This document shows, in pieces, positions 37,520-46,262 of a stretch of 64,000 nt of DNA (position 1 is the stretch's first letter; each line of letters starts with the position of its first letter). Origin of the DNA: Ga0077555 sp963741565 (GTDB lineage: Bacteria; Pseudomonadota; Alphaproteobacteria; Rhizobiales; Hyphomicrobiaceae). Position numbers and translations under genes: made by a program. Under the pieces are notes generated by a model, which made no database searches, was not told the origin of the DNA, and worked only from the letters and a program-made list of their open reading frames with translations. The stretch lies in contig CAVUIK010000012.1 in NCBI GenBank assembly GCA_963741565.1, positions 1 through 64,000 of the forward strand, read 5' to 3'.

Positions 37520-38719
37520 ATGAACCAACCCCTCGACGGCATCGTCATTCTGGATCTCTCGCAGATCTACAACGGCCCCTACGCGACGTTCCTGCTGGCG
37601 ACGGCGGGCGCCACGGTGGTCAAGGTCGAACCACCGGGCGGCGAGCCGTTGCGGCGGCGCGGCGTGGTCGGCGGCGCGGCGCTGCCCTTCGCCATGCTCA
37701 ACGGCTGCAAGGAGATGATCGTCCTCAACCTCAAGACCGAAGCGGGCAAGTCGGCACTGCGGGAGCTCGCCAGGCGCGCCGATGTGCTGGTCGAGAATTT
37801 CGCGCCGGGCACCATGGACCGGCTGGGCGTCGGCTATGACGTGTTGAAAGCGCTCAATCCCCGGCTGATCTATGCGGCAAGCTCCGGCTTCGGCAGCACC
37901 GGGCCCTATCGCGACTACCCCGCGATGGACCTCACCATCCAGGCCATGTCCGGCGTCATGGCGACGACCGGCTTTCCCGATCGGCCGCCGGTGAAGGCTG
38001 GCCCCGCGCTCTGCGATTTCTTCGCGGGCGTGCATCTCTACGGCGCAATCACCACGGCACTTTACACGCGCGAGAAGACCGGCGTCGCGCATCGCGTCGA
38101 GGTGGCGATGCAGGACGCCGTCTATGCGTCGCTCTCGTCGAGCCTTGGTATGCACTGGGCGATGCAGGGCAACCCGGACGCGCCGCCGCCGCGCACGGGC
38201 AATCGCCATGGCGGCCTCGCCGAGAGCCCCTACAACGTTTATCCCACCTCCGACGGCTGGATCGCCATCATCTGTGTCGGCGATCCGCACTGGCGCGCCA
38301 TGACCACGGCAATGGGGCAGCCGGCGCTCGCCGACGACCCGCGCTTCACCTCGCTCAAGTTGCGCGTCGACAATATGGACGCCGTCGATGCGGTGGTGTC
38401 CGCCTGGACACGGACGCAGCCGAAGCAGGCGGTGTTCGAGCTGCTGATGACCCATTCCGTGCCTTGCGCGCCGGTTCGCGATCTCGACGAGGTGGTCAAC
38501 GATCCGAACATGCATGCGCGCGGCGCGCTGCAGTGGCAGGACCACCCAGAATACGGCCGCATCGTCGTGCCGCATTCGCCGCTGCGGTTCGCGGGTGTGC
38601 CGCTCAAGCCGCTCGTGCCGAGCCGGGGCCTTGGCGCCGATACCGCGCACGTGCTGCGCGAGCGGCTCGGCATGGACGAAGCGCAGGTGCAGTCCATCGT
38701 CGACGGCAAGGCCGGTTGA
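37520..38719 (+). CDS. CaiB/BaiF-type (class III) CoA-transferase
   Basis: 399 residues. It transfers CoA between carboxylic acids through an aspartyl intermediate; the nucleophilic Asp is in YPAMDLTIQAMSGVMATTGF. Other signatures are LDLSQIYNGPYATFLLATAG, NLKTEAGKSALRELARRADV and NFAPGTMDRLGVGYDVL. ATG 37520 follows AAGGTG at good spacing; an in-frame upstream extension lies inside the hairpin repeat and is rejected. Context suggests catabolism of an unknown acyl compound. Confidence 0.9.
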   Translation: MNQPLDGIVILDLSQIYNGPYATFLLATAGATVVKVEPPGGEPLRRRGVVGGAALPFAMLNGCKEMIVLNLKTEAGKSALRELARRADVLVENFAPGTMDRLGVGYDVLKALNPRLIYAASSGFGSTGPYRDYPAMDLTIQAMSGVMATTGFPDRPPVKAGPALCDFFAGVHLYGAITTALYTREKTGVAHRVEVAMQDAVYASLSSSLGMHWAMQGNPDAPPPRTGNRHGGLAESPYNVYPTSDGWIAIICVGDPHWRAMTTAMGQPALADDPRFTSLKLRVDNMDAVDAVVSAWTRTQPKQAVFELLMTHSVPCAPVRDLDEVVNDPNMHARGALQWQDHPEYGRIVVPHSPLRFAGVPLKPLVPSRGLGADTAHVLRERLGMDEAQVQSIVDGKAG

Positions 38720-38752
38720 GCCATGGTTGGTGCAGCACAAAAGATCTTGGTT

Positions 38753-38876
38753 TGTCATCCTCGGGCTTGTCCCGAGGACCCAATTCGCTGCATGCGGCTG
38801 TCGTCGTGTGAAGGGCTGCGCCCCTACGTGAAACATGCTGATGAATGGTTGGTCGGGACAAGCCCGACCATGACAA
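38753..38876. repeat. REP-like palindromic pair
   Basis: TCCTCGGGCTTGTCCCGAGGA (about 38757-38777) and TGGTCGGGACAAGCCCGACCA (about 38847-38867) are two palindromes with cores CGGGCTTGTCCCG and CGGGACAAGCCCG, in mirror orientation about 70 bases apart. Such units are common extragenic repeats in Bradyrhizobium-type genomes. They fill the gap before the hydantoinase remnant. Confidence 0.65.
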
Positions 38877-38904
38877 CCGCGTTGTGTTTCCAGAGGGTGA
38901 AACA

Positions 38905-39297
38905 ATGACAGGAGTGGTTGGCATTGACGTCGGGGGCACCTTCACCGACCTGACATTTTCGCGCGACGGGGGCCGCGTTGACCGCGTGATCAAGGTGCTG
39001 TCGACGCCACAGGATCCGAGCCAGGGTCTGGTCGACGCGTTGCTCGCGGCCGGAATCGAGCCGCATCAGGCCGGCGACAGCGTGCATCTGGCCTCGCCCG
39101 GCGGCGGCGGTTTCGGCGACCCGCTGACGCGGTCCCTCGATCTGGTCGAGCAGGATCTCAACCAAGGGCTGGTCGACCGAGCGGCGGCAGAGGCGGCTTA
39201 CGGTGTCGTCGTTGGTAAGGTGCGCCACCTCAACGGACGCGCCATCTATCGCCTCGATCGTGCGGCGTCTGTGCGTGCGCGCAGCAAGGCAGGTTGA
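38905..39297 (+). pseudogene. hydantoinase A N-terminus fused in frame to hydantoinase B C-terminus
   Basis: A 130-residue open frame. Residues 1-54 are the start of a HyuA-type hydantoinase/oxoprolinase (VVGIDVGGTFTDLTFSRDGG, VLSTPQDPSQGLVDALL). From about residue 56 the sequence is the end of a HyuB-type subunit (AGDSVHLASPGGGGFGDPLT, DLNQGLVDRAAAEAAYGVVV). Intact hyuA and hyuB would need over 3 kb. An in-frame deletion from early hyuA to late hyuB explains this. The start retains a good Shine-Dalgarno (GAGGGTGA), so a short chimeric peptide could still be made, but neither active site remains. Confidence 0.85.
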
Positions 39298-39299
39298 GC

Positions 39300-40031
39300 G
39301 TGGCAGAGAAATCAGCGGGCATCATCACTCCGGTTCTGGTGCCGAAGGCGTCGGATGTGCTCGCCGCGCGATTGCGGGCCCTCATTCTCTCGGGGCAGCT
39401 GGCGCCGGGCGATTCACTGCCGGCCGAACGCGATCTCGTGATCGAGTCGGGCTTGTCGCGGGCGCCGGTGCGCGAGGCGTTGCGGGTCCTCGAATCCGAA
39501 GGCCTGATCGTCACCCGCCCCGGCCGTGCCGGCGGCTCGGTGGTGACGCGCCCGGGGCGCGCTTCTGTTGCCCGATCGGTCGAGCAGTTCGTGCGCATTC
39601 ACGATGTGCGGCTGGAATCGCTGCTCGATTGCCGGCTGGCGATCGAGCCGATGCTGGCGAAGCTCGCGGCGCAGCATCGAACCGCCGCCGAGTTCGACGA
39701 ACTGGAGCGATTGCACGTGGCCTTCATCGCCTCTGTTGTCGATGTCGAGGCCTACCGGCGCGTCAATCTCGAATGGCATCTCGCGGTTGCGCGCGCGAGC
39801 CGCAATGAGCCGTTGACGGCGCTGATGGAGGCGATTTCGGCGCCAATCATGGAGGCGGCGCGCGACCAGCATGTCACGACCCCCGAGATCCGCCGCGCGG
39901 CGGTCAAGGTGCACGGCTCGATCATGCGGGCCATCGAGGCCCAGGACGCGCGTGCCGCCCATGACCGCATGGCCCGCCATCTCGGCGCCTACAGCGAGAT
40001 CGCCAGGGAGCGACAGAGAACGAATGCTTGA
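39300..40031 (+). CDS. GntR family transcriptional regulator (FadR/FCD subfamily)
   Basis: About 243 residues. An N-terminal winged helix-turn-helix (LILSGQLAPGDSLPAERDLV, SRAPVREALRVLESEGLIV) precedes an FCD ligand-binding domain (LLDCRLAIEPMLAKLAAQHR) that normally binds a carboxylate effector, often through a metal. GTG 39300 overlaps the region just after the stop of the hydantoinase remnant and has AGG upstream; a TTG at 39294 is an alternative. It probably controls the adjacent catabolic genes (Bug protein, racemase, amidohydrolase), which is inference. Confidence 0.86.
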   Translation: MAEKSAGIITPVLVPKASDVLAARLRALILSGQLAPGDSLPAERDLVIESGLSRAPVREALRVLESEGLIVTRPGRAGGSVVTRPGRASVARSVEQFVRIHDVRLESLLDCRLAIEPMLAKLAAQHRTAAEFDELERLHVAFIASVVDVEAYRRVNLEWHLAVARASRNEPLTALMEAISAPIMEAARDQHVTTPEIRRAAVKVHGSIMRAIEAQDARAAHDRMARHLGAYSEIARERQRTNA

Positions 40032-40067
40032 GACCATGCTCCGCTTGTCCATTGCGAGGTCAGCCCG

Positions 40068-40287
40068 ATGAGCACGAAACCCTTTCGCGTTGTCGGCTGT
40101 GGCGCCGGCTTTGCCGGTGATCGCATCGATCCGGCAGTGCTGATCGCGCGTTCAGGCGAGGCCAAAGCCATCGCCCTCGAATGCCTCGCCGAGCGGCGTC
40201 TATGCGACGCTGCACGCGGGCCTGCACTGGCAGAAGGCTGCGATCTGGGTGCTGCTCGATCTCGAGATCGACGACGCGCGGGCGTAA
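40068..40287 (+). pseudogene. DUF1446 (AtuA-like) gene remnant
   Basis: The frame from ATG 40068 gives FRVVGCGAGFAGDRIDPAVL and AIALECLAER, the first 45 or so residues of a DUF1446/acyclic terpene utilisation AtuA-type protein (normally about 450 residues or more). The similarity ends near 40195. The sequence continues one frame over as SGVYATLHAGLHWQKAAIWV and LLDLEIDDARA, ending TAA 40285-40287, which looks like a genuine C-terminus of this or a neighbouring gene. Another internal deletion, about 900 bases from the HyuA/HyuB one. Confidence 0.65.
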
Positions 40288-40321
40288 TCGATTGCCGTGA
40301 TTTCAGTTGGTTTCGGCCGGG

Positions 40322-41332
40322 TCATTCCACCGTAATCTTGGCCTCTTCGACGATCCGGCGCCACTTCTCGAAATCGGATTTGACGAAGGCCGCGAACGCC
40401 GCCTGGTCCATTTCCAGGATGTCCGCGCCGAGCCCCTTGAACCGTTCGCGCACGCTGGGGATGGCGAGTGTCTTGATCAGGGCCGCGGCCAGCTTGTCGC
40501 GCAGCGCCGGCGACAACCCGGCGGGGCCAAAGATGCCCGTGAACGTGGTTGCCTCGAAGCCCTTGAGGCCGAGTTCGTCGAGCGTCGGCAGCTCCGGCAG
40601 GGATGCCAGGCGCTTGCGCGCCGTGACGGCAATCGGCCGGATCCGGCCCTCTTTAATGTGCGGGATCGACGATGGCGTCTGGTCGACCATCGCTTCCACA
40701 TGACCGGAGATGAGATCGTTAAGCGCTGGCCCTGAGCCCTTATAGGGGATTTGGGATGTCTTGATGCCGGCCTGCCGCGCGAGCAACTCGATCGCAAGAT
40801 GATTGGTCGTGCCGATCCCCGCGATGGCGACCGTAAGTTTGCCGTCCCGGGCCTTGGCGTGCGCCAGGAATTCCTGCCAGGATTTGACGGGCGTGGTGTT
40901 GGCGACCGAGAGCACCAGCGGCACTTCGTGGATCGGGCCGATCGCCGTCAGATCCTTCACAGGATCATAGCCGGCGCTCTTGTAGATCGACGGCGCGATC
41001 GTCATGGCGGCCGTCGAGCCGAGGGTCAGCGTGTGCCCATCTGGCGCCGCAGCTGCAACCTGTGCCGTGCCGAGCGTGCCGCCTGCGCCCGGCTTGTTCT
41101 CGACGATCACAGTGGTGCCGAGCGCTTCGCCGAAACCGGGTGCGATCGCGCGGGCGGTGATGTCGACGTTGCCGCCCGGCGCCCAGGGCACGATGATGCG
41201 GATCGGCTTGCCCGAGAGATCCTGAGCGCGCGCCGGGGCGGCGCCAAACCCCAGTGTTCCCGGACCTGGGACTCCAGCATCCAGTGTTGACGCGGCGAGA
41301 ATGGCCCCAATGGCCATCAGGTAGGGTCTCAT
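40322..41332 (-). CDS. tripartite tricarboxylate transporter substrate-binding protein (Bug/TctC)
   Basis: 336 residues with a signal peptide (start MRPYLMAIGAILAAS, cleavage near APARAQ). Bug-family landmarks are KPIRIIVPWAPGGNVDITAR, NKPGAGGTLGTAQVA, SIYKSAGYDPVKDLTAIGPI and SQIPYKGSGPALNDLISGHV. The periplasmic receptor captures carboxylates or amides. No TctA/TctB membrane genes are present, as is common for orphan Bug genes. It is convergent with the DUF1446 remnant and divergent from the racemase, so it probably belongs to the same GntR-controlled catabolic cluster. Confidence 0.9.
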   Translation of the reverse strand: MRPYLMAIGAILAASTLDAGVPGPGTLGFGAAPARAQDLSGKPIRIIVPWAPGGNVDITARAIAPGFGEALGTTVIVENKPGAGGTLGTAQVAAAAPDGHTLTLGSTAAMTIAPSIYKSAGYDPVKDLTAIGPIHEVPLVLSVANTTPVKSWQEFLAHAKARDGKLTVAIAGIGTTNHLAIELLARQAGIKTSQIPYKGSGPALNDLISGHVEAMVDQTPSSIPHIKEGRIRPIAVTARKRLASLPELPTLDELGLKGFEATTFTGIFGPAGLSPALRDKLAAALIKTLAIPSVRERFKGLGADILEMDQAAFAAFVKSDFEKWRRIVEEAKITVE

Positions 41333-41576
41333 GCTCAGCGGCTCCGTCGGGCTCAAGGGTCCGGAATATTGCCACCAGTATAGGCGGCCGTGTCCCCGCC
41401 GTCGCGTCCTTTGGCCGGTGGGTTTGGACGGTGCGCACAGGACGCTGGCCAACGCCCGGCCGATCCGGCCTGTCTGACTCGGTCCGGCGGTGCGCGCTTG
41501 ACTCGTTGCCTCGCCTGTCCGCACGTTTTCAGCTGACGCTCGCTCTGGCCGCGCGCGGCAGCTCCAGGAGGCAACG

Positions 41577-42398
41577 ATGAAACTCTGGTACCAGAGCATG
41601 ACGCGGGAAGGCGACGCCTGGGGCAACTACCCCAAGGCGCTCCGGCAGGTGCTCGAAAAGGTGAAGGCGCCCGGCACCGAGATCGAGGTGCACGGCATCA
41701 AGAAGGTGGGCGGCGCCGGCGACCAGTATCGCTACCTGGAGTTTCTCGAGACGGCCGAGGTTCTGGAGAACGTGCACATCGCGATGCAGCGCGGCTTCGA
41801 TGCCTTTCTGATCGGCAACATCTGCGATCCCGGGCTGCGGGAGGCGCGCGAGTTTGCCTGCATTCCCGTGCTCGGACTCTGCGAGAGTTCGCTGCATCTC
41901 GCCAACATGATGGGGACCTCGTTCTCGCTGGTCACGATCAACGCCAAGTTCACGCCGCGCATCATCGAGAACGTCGAGCGGTACGGCCTCAAGAGCCGGC
42001 TGGCGGCGGTCAATCGCATGCAAGTGGAGCGCCTGCTCGACCTCTCGCAGGCATTCGAGGACAAAGCGATCTGCGATCGCCTCGCGGCGGAGTTCGACCG
42101 GGCGGCCAAAGCCAACGCGGAGGCCGGCGCCGAGGTCGTGATCGCGGCCGGCGGCGTGGTGATGGCGCTGCTGGCCCACGCCGACATTCACGAGGCGGGC
42201 GGCGGATTGCCGATCCTCAATGGCATTACCGCGTTGGTGAAAACCGGTGAGATGGCGGTCGGCCTGTCGCGAGTGATGGGGGGCCGGTTCGCGAGCCGCG
42301 TGCGCACCTATGCGCCACCGCCGCCCGACCAGATCGATGAGTTGCGCAAGTTCTATGGTCCGTCGATTTTCCCGGGCGTGCGCGGGGCCCAGACGTAA
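41577..42398 (+). CDS. Asp/Glu/hydantoin racemase family protein
   Basis: 273 residues starting MKLWYQSMTREGDAWGNYPK. In hydantoin racemases two cysteines do the acid-base chemistry. Here GNICDPGLREAREFACIPVL and LGLCESSLHLANMMGTSFSL provide N-terminal cysteines, but the usual second site reads VIAAGGVVMALLAH, with Gly where Cys is expected. The enzyme may therefore be a divergent racemase, isomerase or decarboxylase-like member. Ribosome site AGGAGG is 6 bases from ATG 41577. The amidohydrolase follows after 70 bases. Confidence 0.8.
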   Translation: MKLWYQSMTREGDAWGNYPKALRQVLEKVKAPGTEIEVHGIKKVGGAGDQYRYLEFLETAEVLENVHIAMQRGFDAFLIGNICDPGLREAREFACIPVLGLCESSLHLANMMGTSFSLVTINAKFTPRIIENVERYGLKSRLAAVNRMQVERLLDLSQAFEDKAICDRLAAEFDRAAKANAEAGAEVVIAAGGVVMALLAHADIHEAGGGLPILNGITALVKTGEMAVGLSRVMGGRFASRVRTYAPPPPDQIDELRKFYGPSIFPGVRGAQT

Positions 42399-42468
42399 CG
42401 GCGACTGGCTGGATGCGCAGACGCGCGCTAAAACTCAGGCTTGGAGTGATGAGGAACAGGAGAGTCCC

Positions 42469-43491
42469 ATGACGGCGCAGTCGATGAACCAGGTGTGGTT
42501 GGACGCGGTTTCCGAGCCGGTGCTCGATCCCGAGTTGGCGATCTGTGATCCGCATCATCATCTCTGGGATTCGCGCAAGGGCTACGTGCAGCCGCGCTAC
42601 CTGCTCGACGAGATCCTCGCGGACGTTTCGGGCGGCCACAACGTCGTCTCGACGGTCTTCATCGAATGCGGCGCCATGTTCAAGACGGACGGGCCCGAGG
42701 CGTTCCGCTGTGTCGGCGAGACCGAGTTCGTCAACGGCGTTGCCGCCATGAGCGCATCGGGCGGCTATGGCAAACCCAAGATCGCAGCGGGCATCGTCGG
42801 CACCGTCGATCTGCGTCTCGGCGATGCTGCCGCCGAGGTGCTCGACGCCCAGATCGCGGCCGGCGGCGGGCGCTTTCGCGGCATCCGCCGCGGCGCGTTC
42901 TGGCACGCCAATCCCGACATCCACAATCACCGTACGAATCCGCCGGAAGGCCTGATGTTGCGCGACGACTTCCGCGCCGGGTTCAAGCATCTGGCCCCCC
43001 GCAAGCTGACGTTCGAAGTCTGGTGCGCCCACACCCAGATCCCGGACGCGGTCAGTCTCGCGCGGGCCTTCCCCGAGACAACGCTGGTGCTCGATCATTT
43101 CGGCGGCCCGATCGGATCAGGTCCCTACGCCGGCAAGCAAGACGAGGTGTTTGCCGATTGGAAATCCAAGATCGACGTGCTGGCGGGCTGTCCGAACGTG
43201 GTGGTCAAGCTCGGCGGCCTCAACATGGAGGTGAACGGCTACGGCTGGGAGCATCGCCCAAAGCCGCCGACCAGCGCGGAACTGGCGACGGCGACGCGCC
43301 GCTATTTCGACCACGCCATCGAGCGGTTCGGGCCGGGGCGGTGCATGTTCGAGTCGAACTTCCCGGTCGACAAGCTCAGCTGCAGCTACACGGTGCTCTG
43401 GAATTCGTTCAAGCTGCTGGCCAAGGGTTTTTCGGTCGACGAGCGTGCGCTGCTCTTTCGCGGCACCGCCGAGCGCGTCTATCGGCTCTGA
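42469..43491 (+). CDS. amidohydrolase family protein (Amidohydro_2)
   Basis: 340 residues. A metal-dependent hydrolase of the lactonase/decarboxylase type: N-terminal LAICDPHHHLWDSRKGYVQP with HxH, internal ETTLVLDHFGGPIG with a metal-binding His, and RCMFESNFPVDKLSCSYTV, where NFP replaces the more usual Asp-containing motif with Asp in PVD. ACAGGAGAG precedes ATG 42469. It is probably co-transcribed with the racemase, together forming a short pathway for a lactone or cyclic amide (inference). Confidence 0.85.
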   Translation: MTAQSMNQVWLDAVSEPVLDPELAICDPHHHLWDSRKGYVQPRYLLDEILADVSGGHNVVSTVFIECGAMFKTDGPEAFRCVGETEFVNGVAAMSASGGYGKPKIAAGIVGTVDLRLGDAAAEVLDAQIAAGGGRFRGIRRGAFWHANPDIHNHRTNPPEGLMLRDDFRAGFKHLAPRKLTFEVWCAHTQIPDAVSLARAFPETTLVLDHFGGPIGSGPYAGKQDEVFADWKSKIDVLAGCPNVVVKLGGLNMEVNGYGWEHRPKPPTSAELATATRRYFDHAIERFGPGRCMFESNFPVDKLSCSYTVLWNSFKLLAKGFSVDERALLFRGTAERVYRL

Positions 43492-43518
43492 ACCGCGGCA
43501 GTGAGGCCGTTCCGGTGC

Positions 43519-44679
43519 TCAGCCGGCAGCCCGGCCCCACAGCGCCGCCGAGGCCAACGCGGCGCCTTCGGCGGCAGCGGCAAGTTTCAGCCAGACGATT
43601 TCCTCGGCCACATACTCGCGCCCCGCGAAGGTGCCGAACCCGCAGTCGGTGCCCGCGATGACACGCTCGCGGTCGCCGACCGCTGCTACCGCCTCTGCCA
43701 GGCGACGCGCCACGAGCTTCGGGTGCTCGACGAAGTTCGTCGTCGTATCGAGCACGCCGGGAATGAGCAGCATATGCAGGGGTAATGGCTGCGCGCGGAG
43801 CGCCTCGTACTCGTGCTGGTGGCGGGGATTGGCGAACTCGATCGAGAGCGCCCCGACATTGGCGCGATAGAGCTCCGGAAGAATGGTCTCCATCGCGATG
43901 TCGTGAATATGCGGACCATCGTTGTTGCCCCAGCAGACGTGCAGGCGCACGCGGTCGCGCGGAATGCCGGCGATCCCCGTATTGATCGCGGCGACATGCA
44001 ACGCAAGTTGCACCAGGAATTCCCGCTCATCCAGATGGCCGAAGAAGCGATGGCGTTCCATGGCGAGATCGGGACTGTCGATCTGCAGCACGTGGCCCGC
44101 CTCGTGAATGGCGCGGTACTCATGGGCGAGCGCCGTCGCAAGCGCCATCAGATAGGCCTCGTGGCTATCGTAGTGCTGGTTGATCATCGTCGTCGCGACG
44201 ATGCCGGGCGAGGGCGCGGTCATGAATGTCTCGCGAAATCCCGTGCCAAGCGTTTTCAAACGCAGCGCGTCCTCGCGGATCGGCGCGCCATTGACGTAGG
44301 CAACGGCCGAGAGTGCGGCCGGCGCATTGACGACGCGGGCCGAGTGGGGAAAGCGCGCCGCCATCTGGCGCATATAGCCGGGGAAGGCGATTTGATCGCG
44401 GGCAGGGGGGCGTTTCGATTCACCGCCAAAGCCGCAGAGGCACCGCGGCACATAGGTCTGGAAACCGACTCGGGACTGCTCGCCGTCGTTGCCGATATCG
44501 ACACCGGCCTTGACCTGGGCCGCGATGACATACGCCGTCGCAGCCTCGACCTCGCGAGCCAGCGCCACGGTGTCGATCGCGGCGCCAGCTTCTTGCCGGA
44601 TCAACAGGTCCGATAGTGTCTCGTTGCGCGGCAGGCTGCCGACATGGGTGGTGAGAATACGATCTGTGCTGGCGAGCAT
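43519..44679 (-). CDS. cobalamin-independent methionine synthase-like protein (MetE C-terminal fold)
   Basis: 386 residues. A UROD/MetE-superfamily barrel: RILTTHVGSLPR at the N-terminus, zinc ligands in RVRLHVCWGNNDGPH and in VIAGTDCGFGTFAGREYV, plus LQIDSPDLAMERH. This stand-alone form lacks the N-terminal MetE domain; members include methyltransferases and epoxyalkane:CoM transferase-like enzymes. The start at 44679 (MLASTDRIL) has GAGGA upstream. The substrate is not clear, and classical methionine synthesis is unlikely. Confidence 0.84.
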   Translation of the reverse strand: MLASTDRILTTHVGSLPRNETLSDLLIRQEAGAAIDTVALAREVEAATAYVIAAQVKAGVDIGNDGEQSRVGFQTYVPRCLCGFGGESKRPPARDQIAFPGYMRQMAARFPHSARVVNAPAALSAVAYVNGAPIREDALRLKTLGTGFRETFMTAPSPGIVATTMINQHYDSHEAYLMALATALAHEYRAIHEAGHVLQIDSPDLAMERHRFFGHLDEREFLVQLALHVAAINTGIAGIPRDRVRLHVCWGNNDGPHIHDIAMETILPELYRANVGALSIEFANPRHQHEYEALRAQPLPLHMLLIPGVLDTTTNFVEHPKLVARRLAEAVAAVGDRERVIAGTDCGFGTFAGREYVAEEIVWLKLAAAAEGAALASAALWGRAAG

Positions 44680-44770
44680 GGGCGGGGTCCTCTCTATCTC
44701 GGCCCGAGTTAAGCAGCCTTGAGCCACGCCGCCAACTCACGGTGGCGCCGACCCGCAATCCCGACCCGTT

Positions 44771-45619
44771 TCAACGACGACTGCCGGCGAATTGCCGGAC
44801 CAGGATGAGCATCACATTCCAGCCGACCGTGATCGCGAGCCCGGTACCGAGCGATAGCGCCGCCCCCCAGTCGCGGATCGTCAGATGCACGACGACGAAG
44901 GCAATGATCATGCCGATCAGCCCACCGAGCGTGTGGGCGAGAAGGGCGGCCGTTGCCGCTCCACCGACGCGCGGGTGCATCACAAGTATGAGGCTTGTCA
45001 GCAGAATCGGCATGACAGACAGGATGCCGGTCAGGCGTGGCGGCAGATAGCTGCTCAATGTCACGACGAGGCCGGAGAGGCTGGCAACGAGAATTGCGCG
45101 CAGCGGTAGGTCCATCCAGCGCCGCTCGGCCCGTCGCATGGCGACACCACGTGTATACCCGCGGGCCATCGGCACCGCGACGAGGTAGATCGGCGTCACG
45201 ATCAGCAGCGCTTCGATGAGCCCCCAGTCGTTCGACTGGGCGAGCGCGGCGCAGACACCCCACCCCGTGTAAGCGAAGGCGAGACTCGCTAGGGTGCCGT
45301 GATGGCGCGCCGCGACGCAGTAGCCAAGGGCGAACACGGCCGAGGCGCCGCAGATCGTCAAGGAACCGATGGCAGCGGCGGCGAGATACGTCTCGTCATG
45401 CTCGAGCGCCAGCAGCAGGTAGACGGGCCCCGTGTAGAGCGGCAGCGACGCGATCATGCCGCCGATGAACGCCCCCATTCGCTCCGCGATCACGGCGATA
45501 GTGACGACGAACAGGGCCACCAGCGTCATGCGCAACAGCAGCGGCAGATGCGGGACGATGGCGGCCAGCAGAGGTTCGAGCTCGGTCACGGGATGGGGTG
45601 GGTTCGCGTTCGATGACAT
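44771..45619 (-). CDS. hypothetical polytopic membrane protein
   Basis: 282 residues with about eight membrane helices (LLLRMTLVALFVVTIAVIAE, LAAAAIGSLTICGASAVFAL, GILSVMPILLTSLILVMHPR, TLGGLIGMIIAFVVVHLTIR). Start ATG 45619 (MSSNANPPHPVTE) has GGAC upstream. No clear transporter family is recognised. It lies behind the MetE-like gene on the same strand, about 90 bases upstream of it. Confidence 0.68.
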   Translation of the reverse strand: MSSNANPPHPVTELEPLLAAIVPHLPLLLRMTLVALFVVTIAVIAERMGAFIGGMIASLPLYTGPVYLLLALEHDETYLAAAAIGSLTICGASAVFALGYCVAARHHGTLASLAFAYTGWGVCAALAQSNDWGLIEALLIVTPIYLVAVPMARGYTRGVAMRRAERRWMDLPLRAILVASLSGLVVTLSSYLPPRLTGILSVMPILLTSLILVMHPRVGGAATAALLAHTLGGLIGMIIAFVVVHLTIRDWGAALSLGTGLAITVGWNVMLILVRQFAGSRR

Positions 45620-45995
45620 GTCGATGTCCAGTCCGTCCGGGCGACGAACCGCCACCCGTCCGGTGGCCCGGCCAGTGTCACCTGGACGTGCCGAATTGCA
45701 ACGGGTTGAGCGTACCTGATTCCCAACCACCACGGGGCCCGGGTTGCGGCCCGGCGCTTGGCAAGCTCACACTGGTCCTCAAATGACAGCTGCACATGGG
45801 CCTTCCCATTGCAACACCTCGCGAAGGAAGTGTTTACGTCGTTTGTGGACTTTGGAGCCCGACGTCCGGTGCGACTGGATGGGGCATCGCCAGTATTACG
45901 GCGTGACCGGTTGATTGACCGATGCGGCGGGTCCGGGCAGTCTCGGGTGGTCAGGCGGAGGTTGGCCGGGCGTGGTTACTTCGGGAGTTCAAGGC
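45620..45995. other. intergenic stretch without a convincing gene
   Basis: About 375 bases between divergent genes. No frame shows family resemblance. It should hold the promoters of the membrane protein (minus) and the small exported protein (plus). Confidence 0.4.
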
Positions 45996-46262
45996 ATGAT
46001 CGATTTTGTGAAGCGCGGGTTGGCCTGTGCCGTACTGGTCGCTGGATTGCAACTCGGCCAGATGATGCCGCTGGTGTCGAGCGCCGAGGCCGCGCAGGCT
46101 TGGACCTGCCTCTGCAAAGGCGACAAGAAGCGCTTCCTGGCGTCGACCCGACACTGCGAAAATCAGATGAAGCTGCCGAAAGGCCAGTTCTGCACCAAGG
46201 CCCAATACAAATCCGTTTATGGACCGGCCTGCGCCAAGAAGGGCTGCCGCCTGCCGCTGTAG
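45996..46262 (+). CDS. small exported cysteine-containing protein (88 aa)
   Basis: A signal peptide (LACAVLVAGLQLGQMMPLVS, cleavage near SSAEA) precedes a mature part of about 55 residues with six cysteines (WTCLCKGDKKRF, STRHCENQM, GQFCTKAQ, GPACAKKGCRLPL) and many lysines. Disulfide formation in the periplasm is likely. GGGAGTTCAAGG precedes the ATG. No family recognised; the size, charge and cysteine pattern resemble small secreted or envelope proteins. Confidence 0.68.
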   Translation: MIDFVKRGLACAVLVAGLQLGQMMPLVSSAEAAQAWTCLCKGDKKRFLASTRHCENQMKLPKGQFCTKAQYKSVYGPACAKKGCRLPL

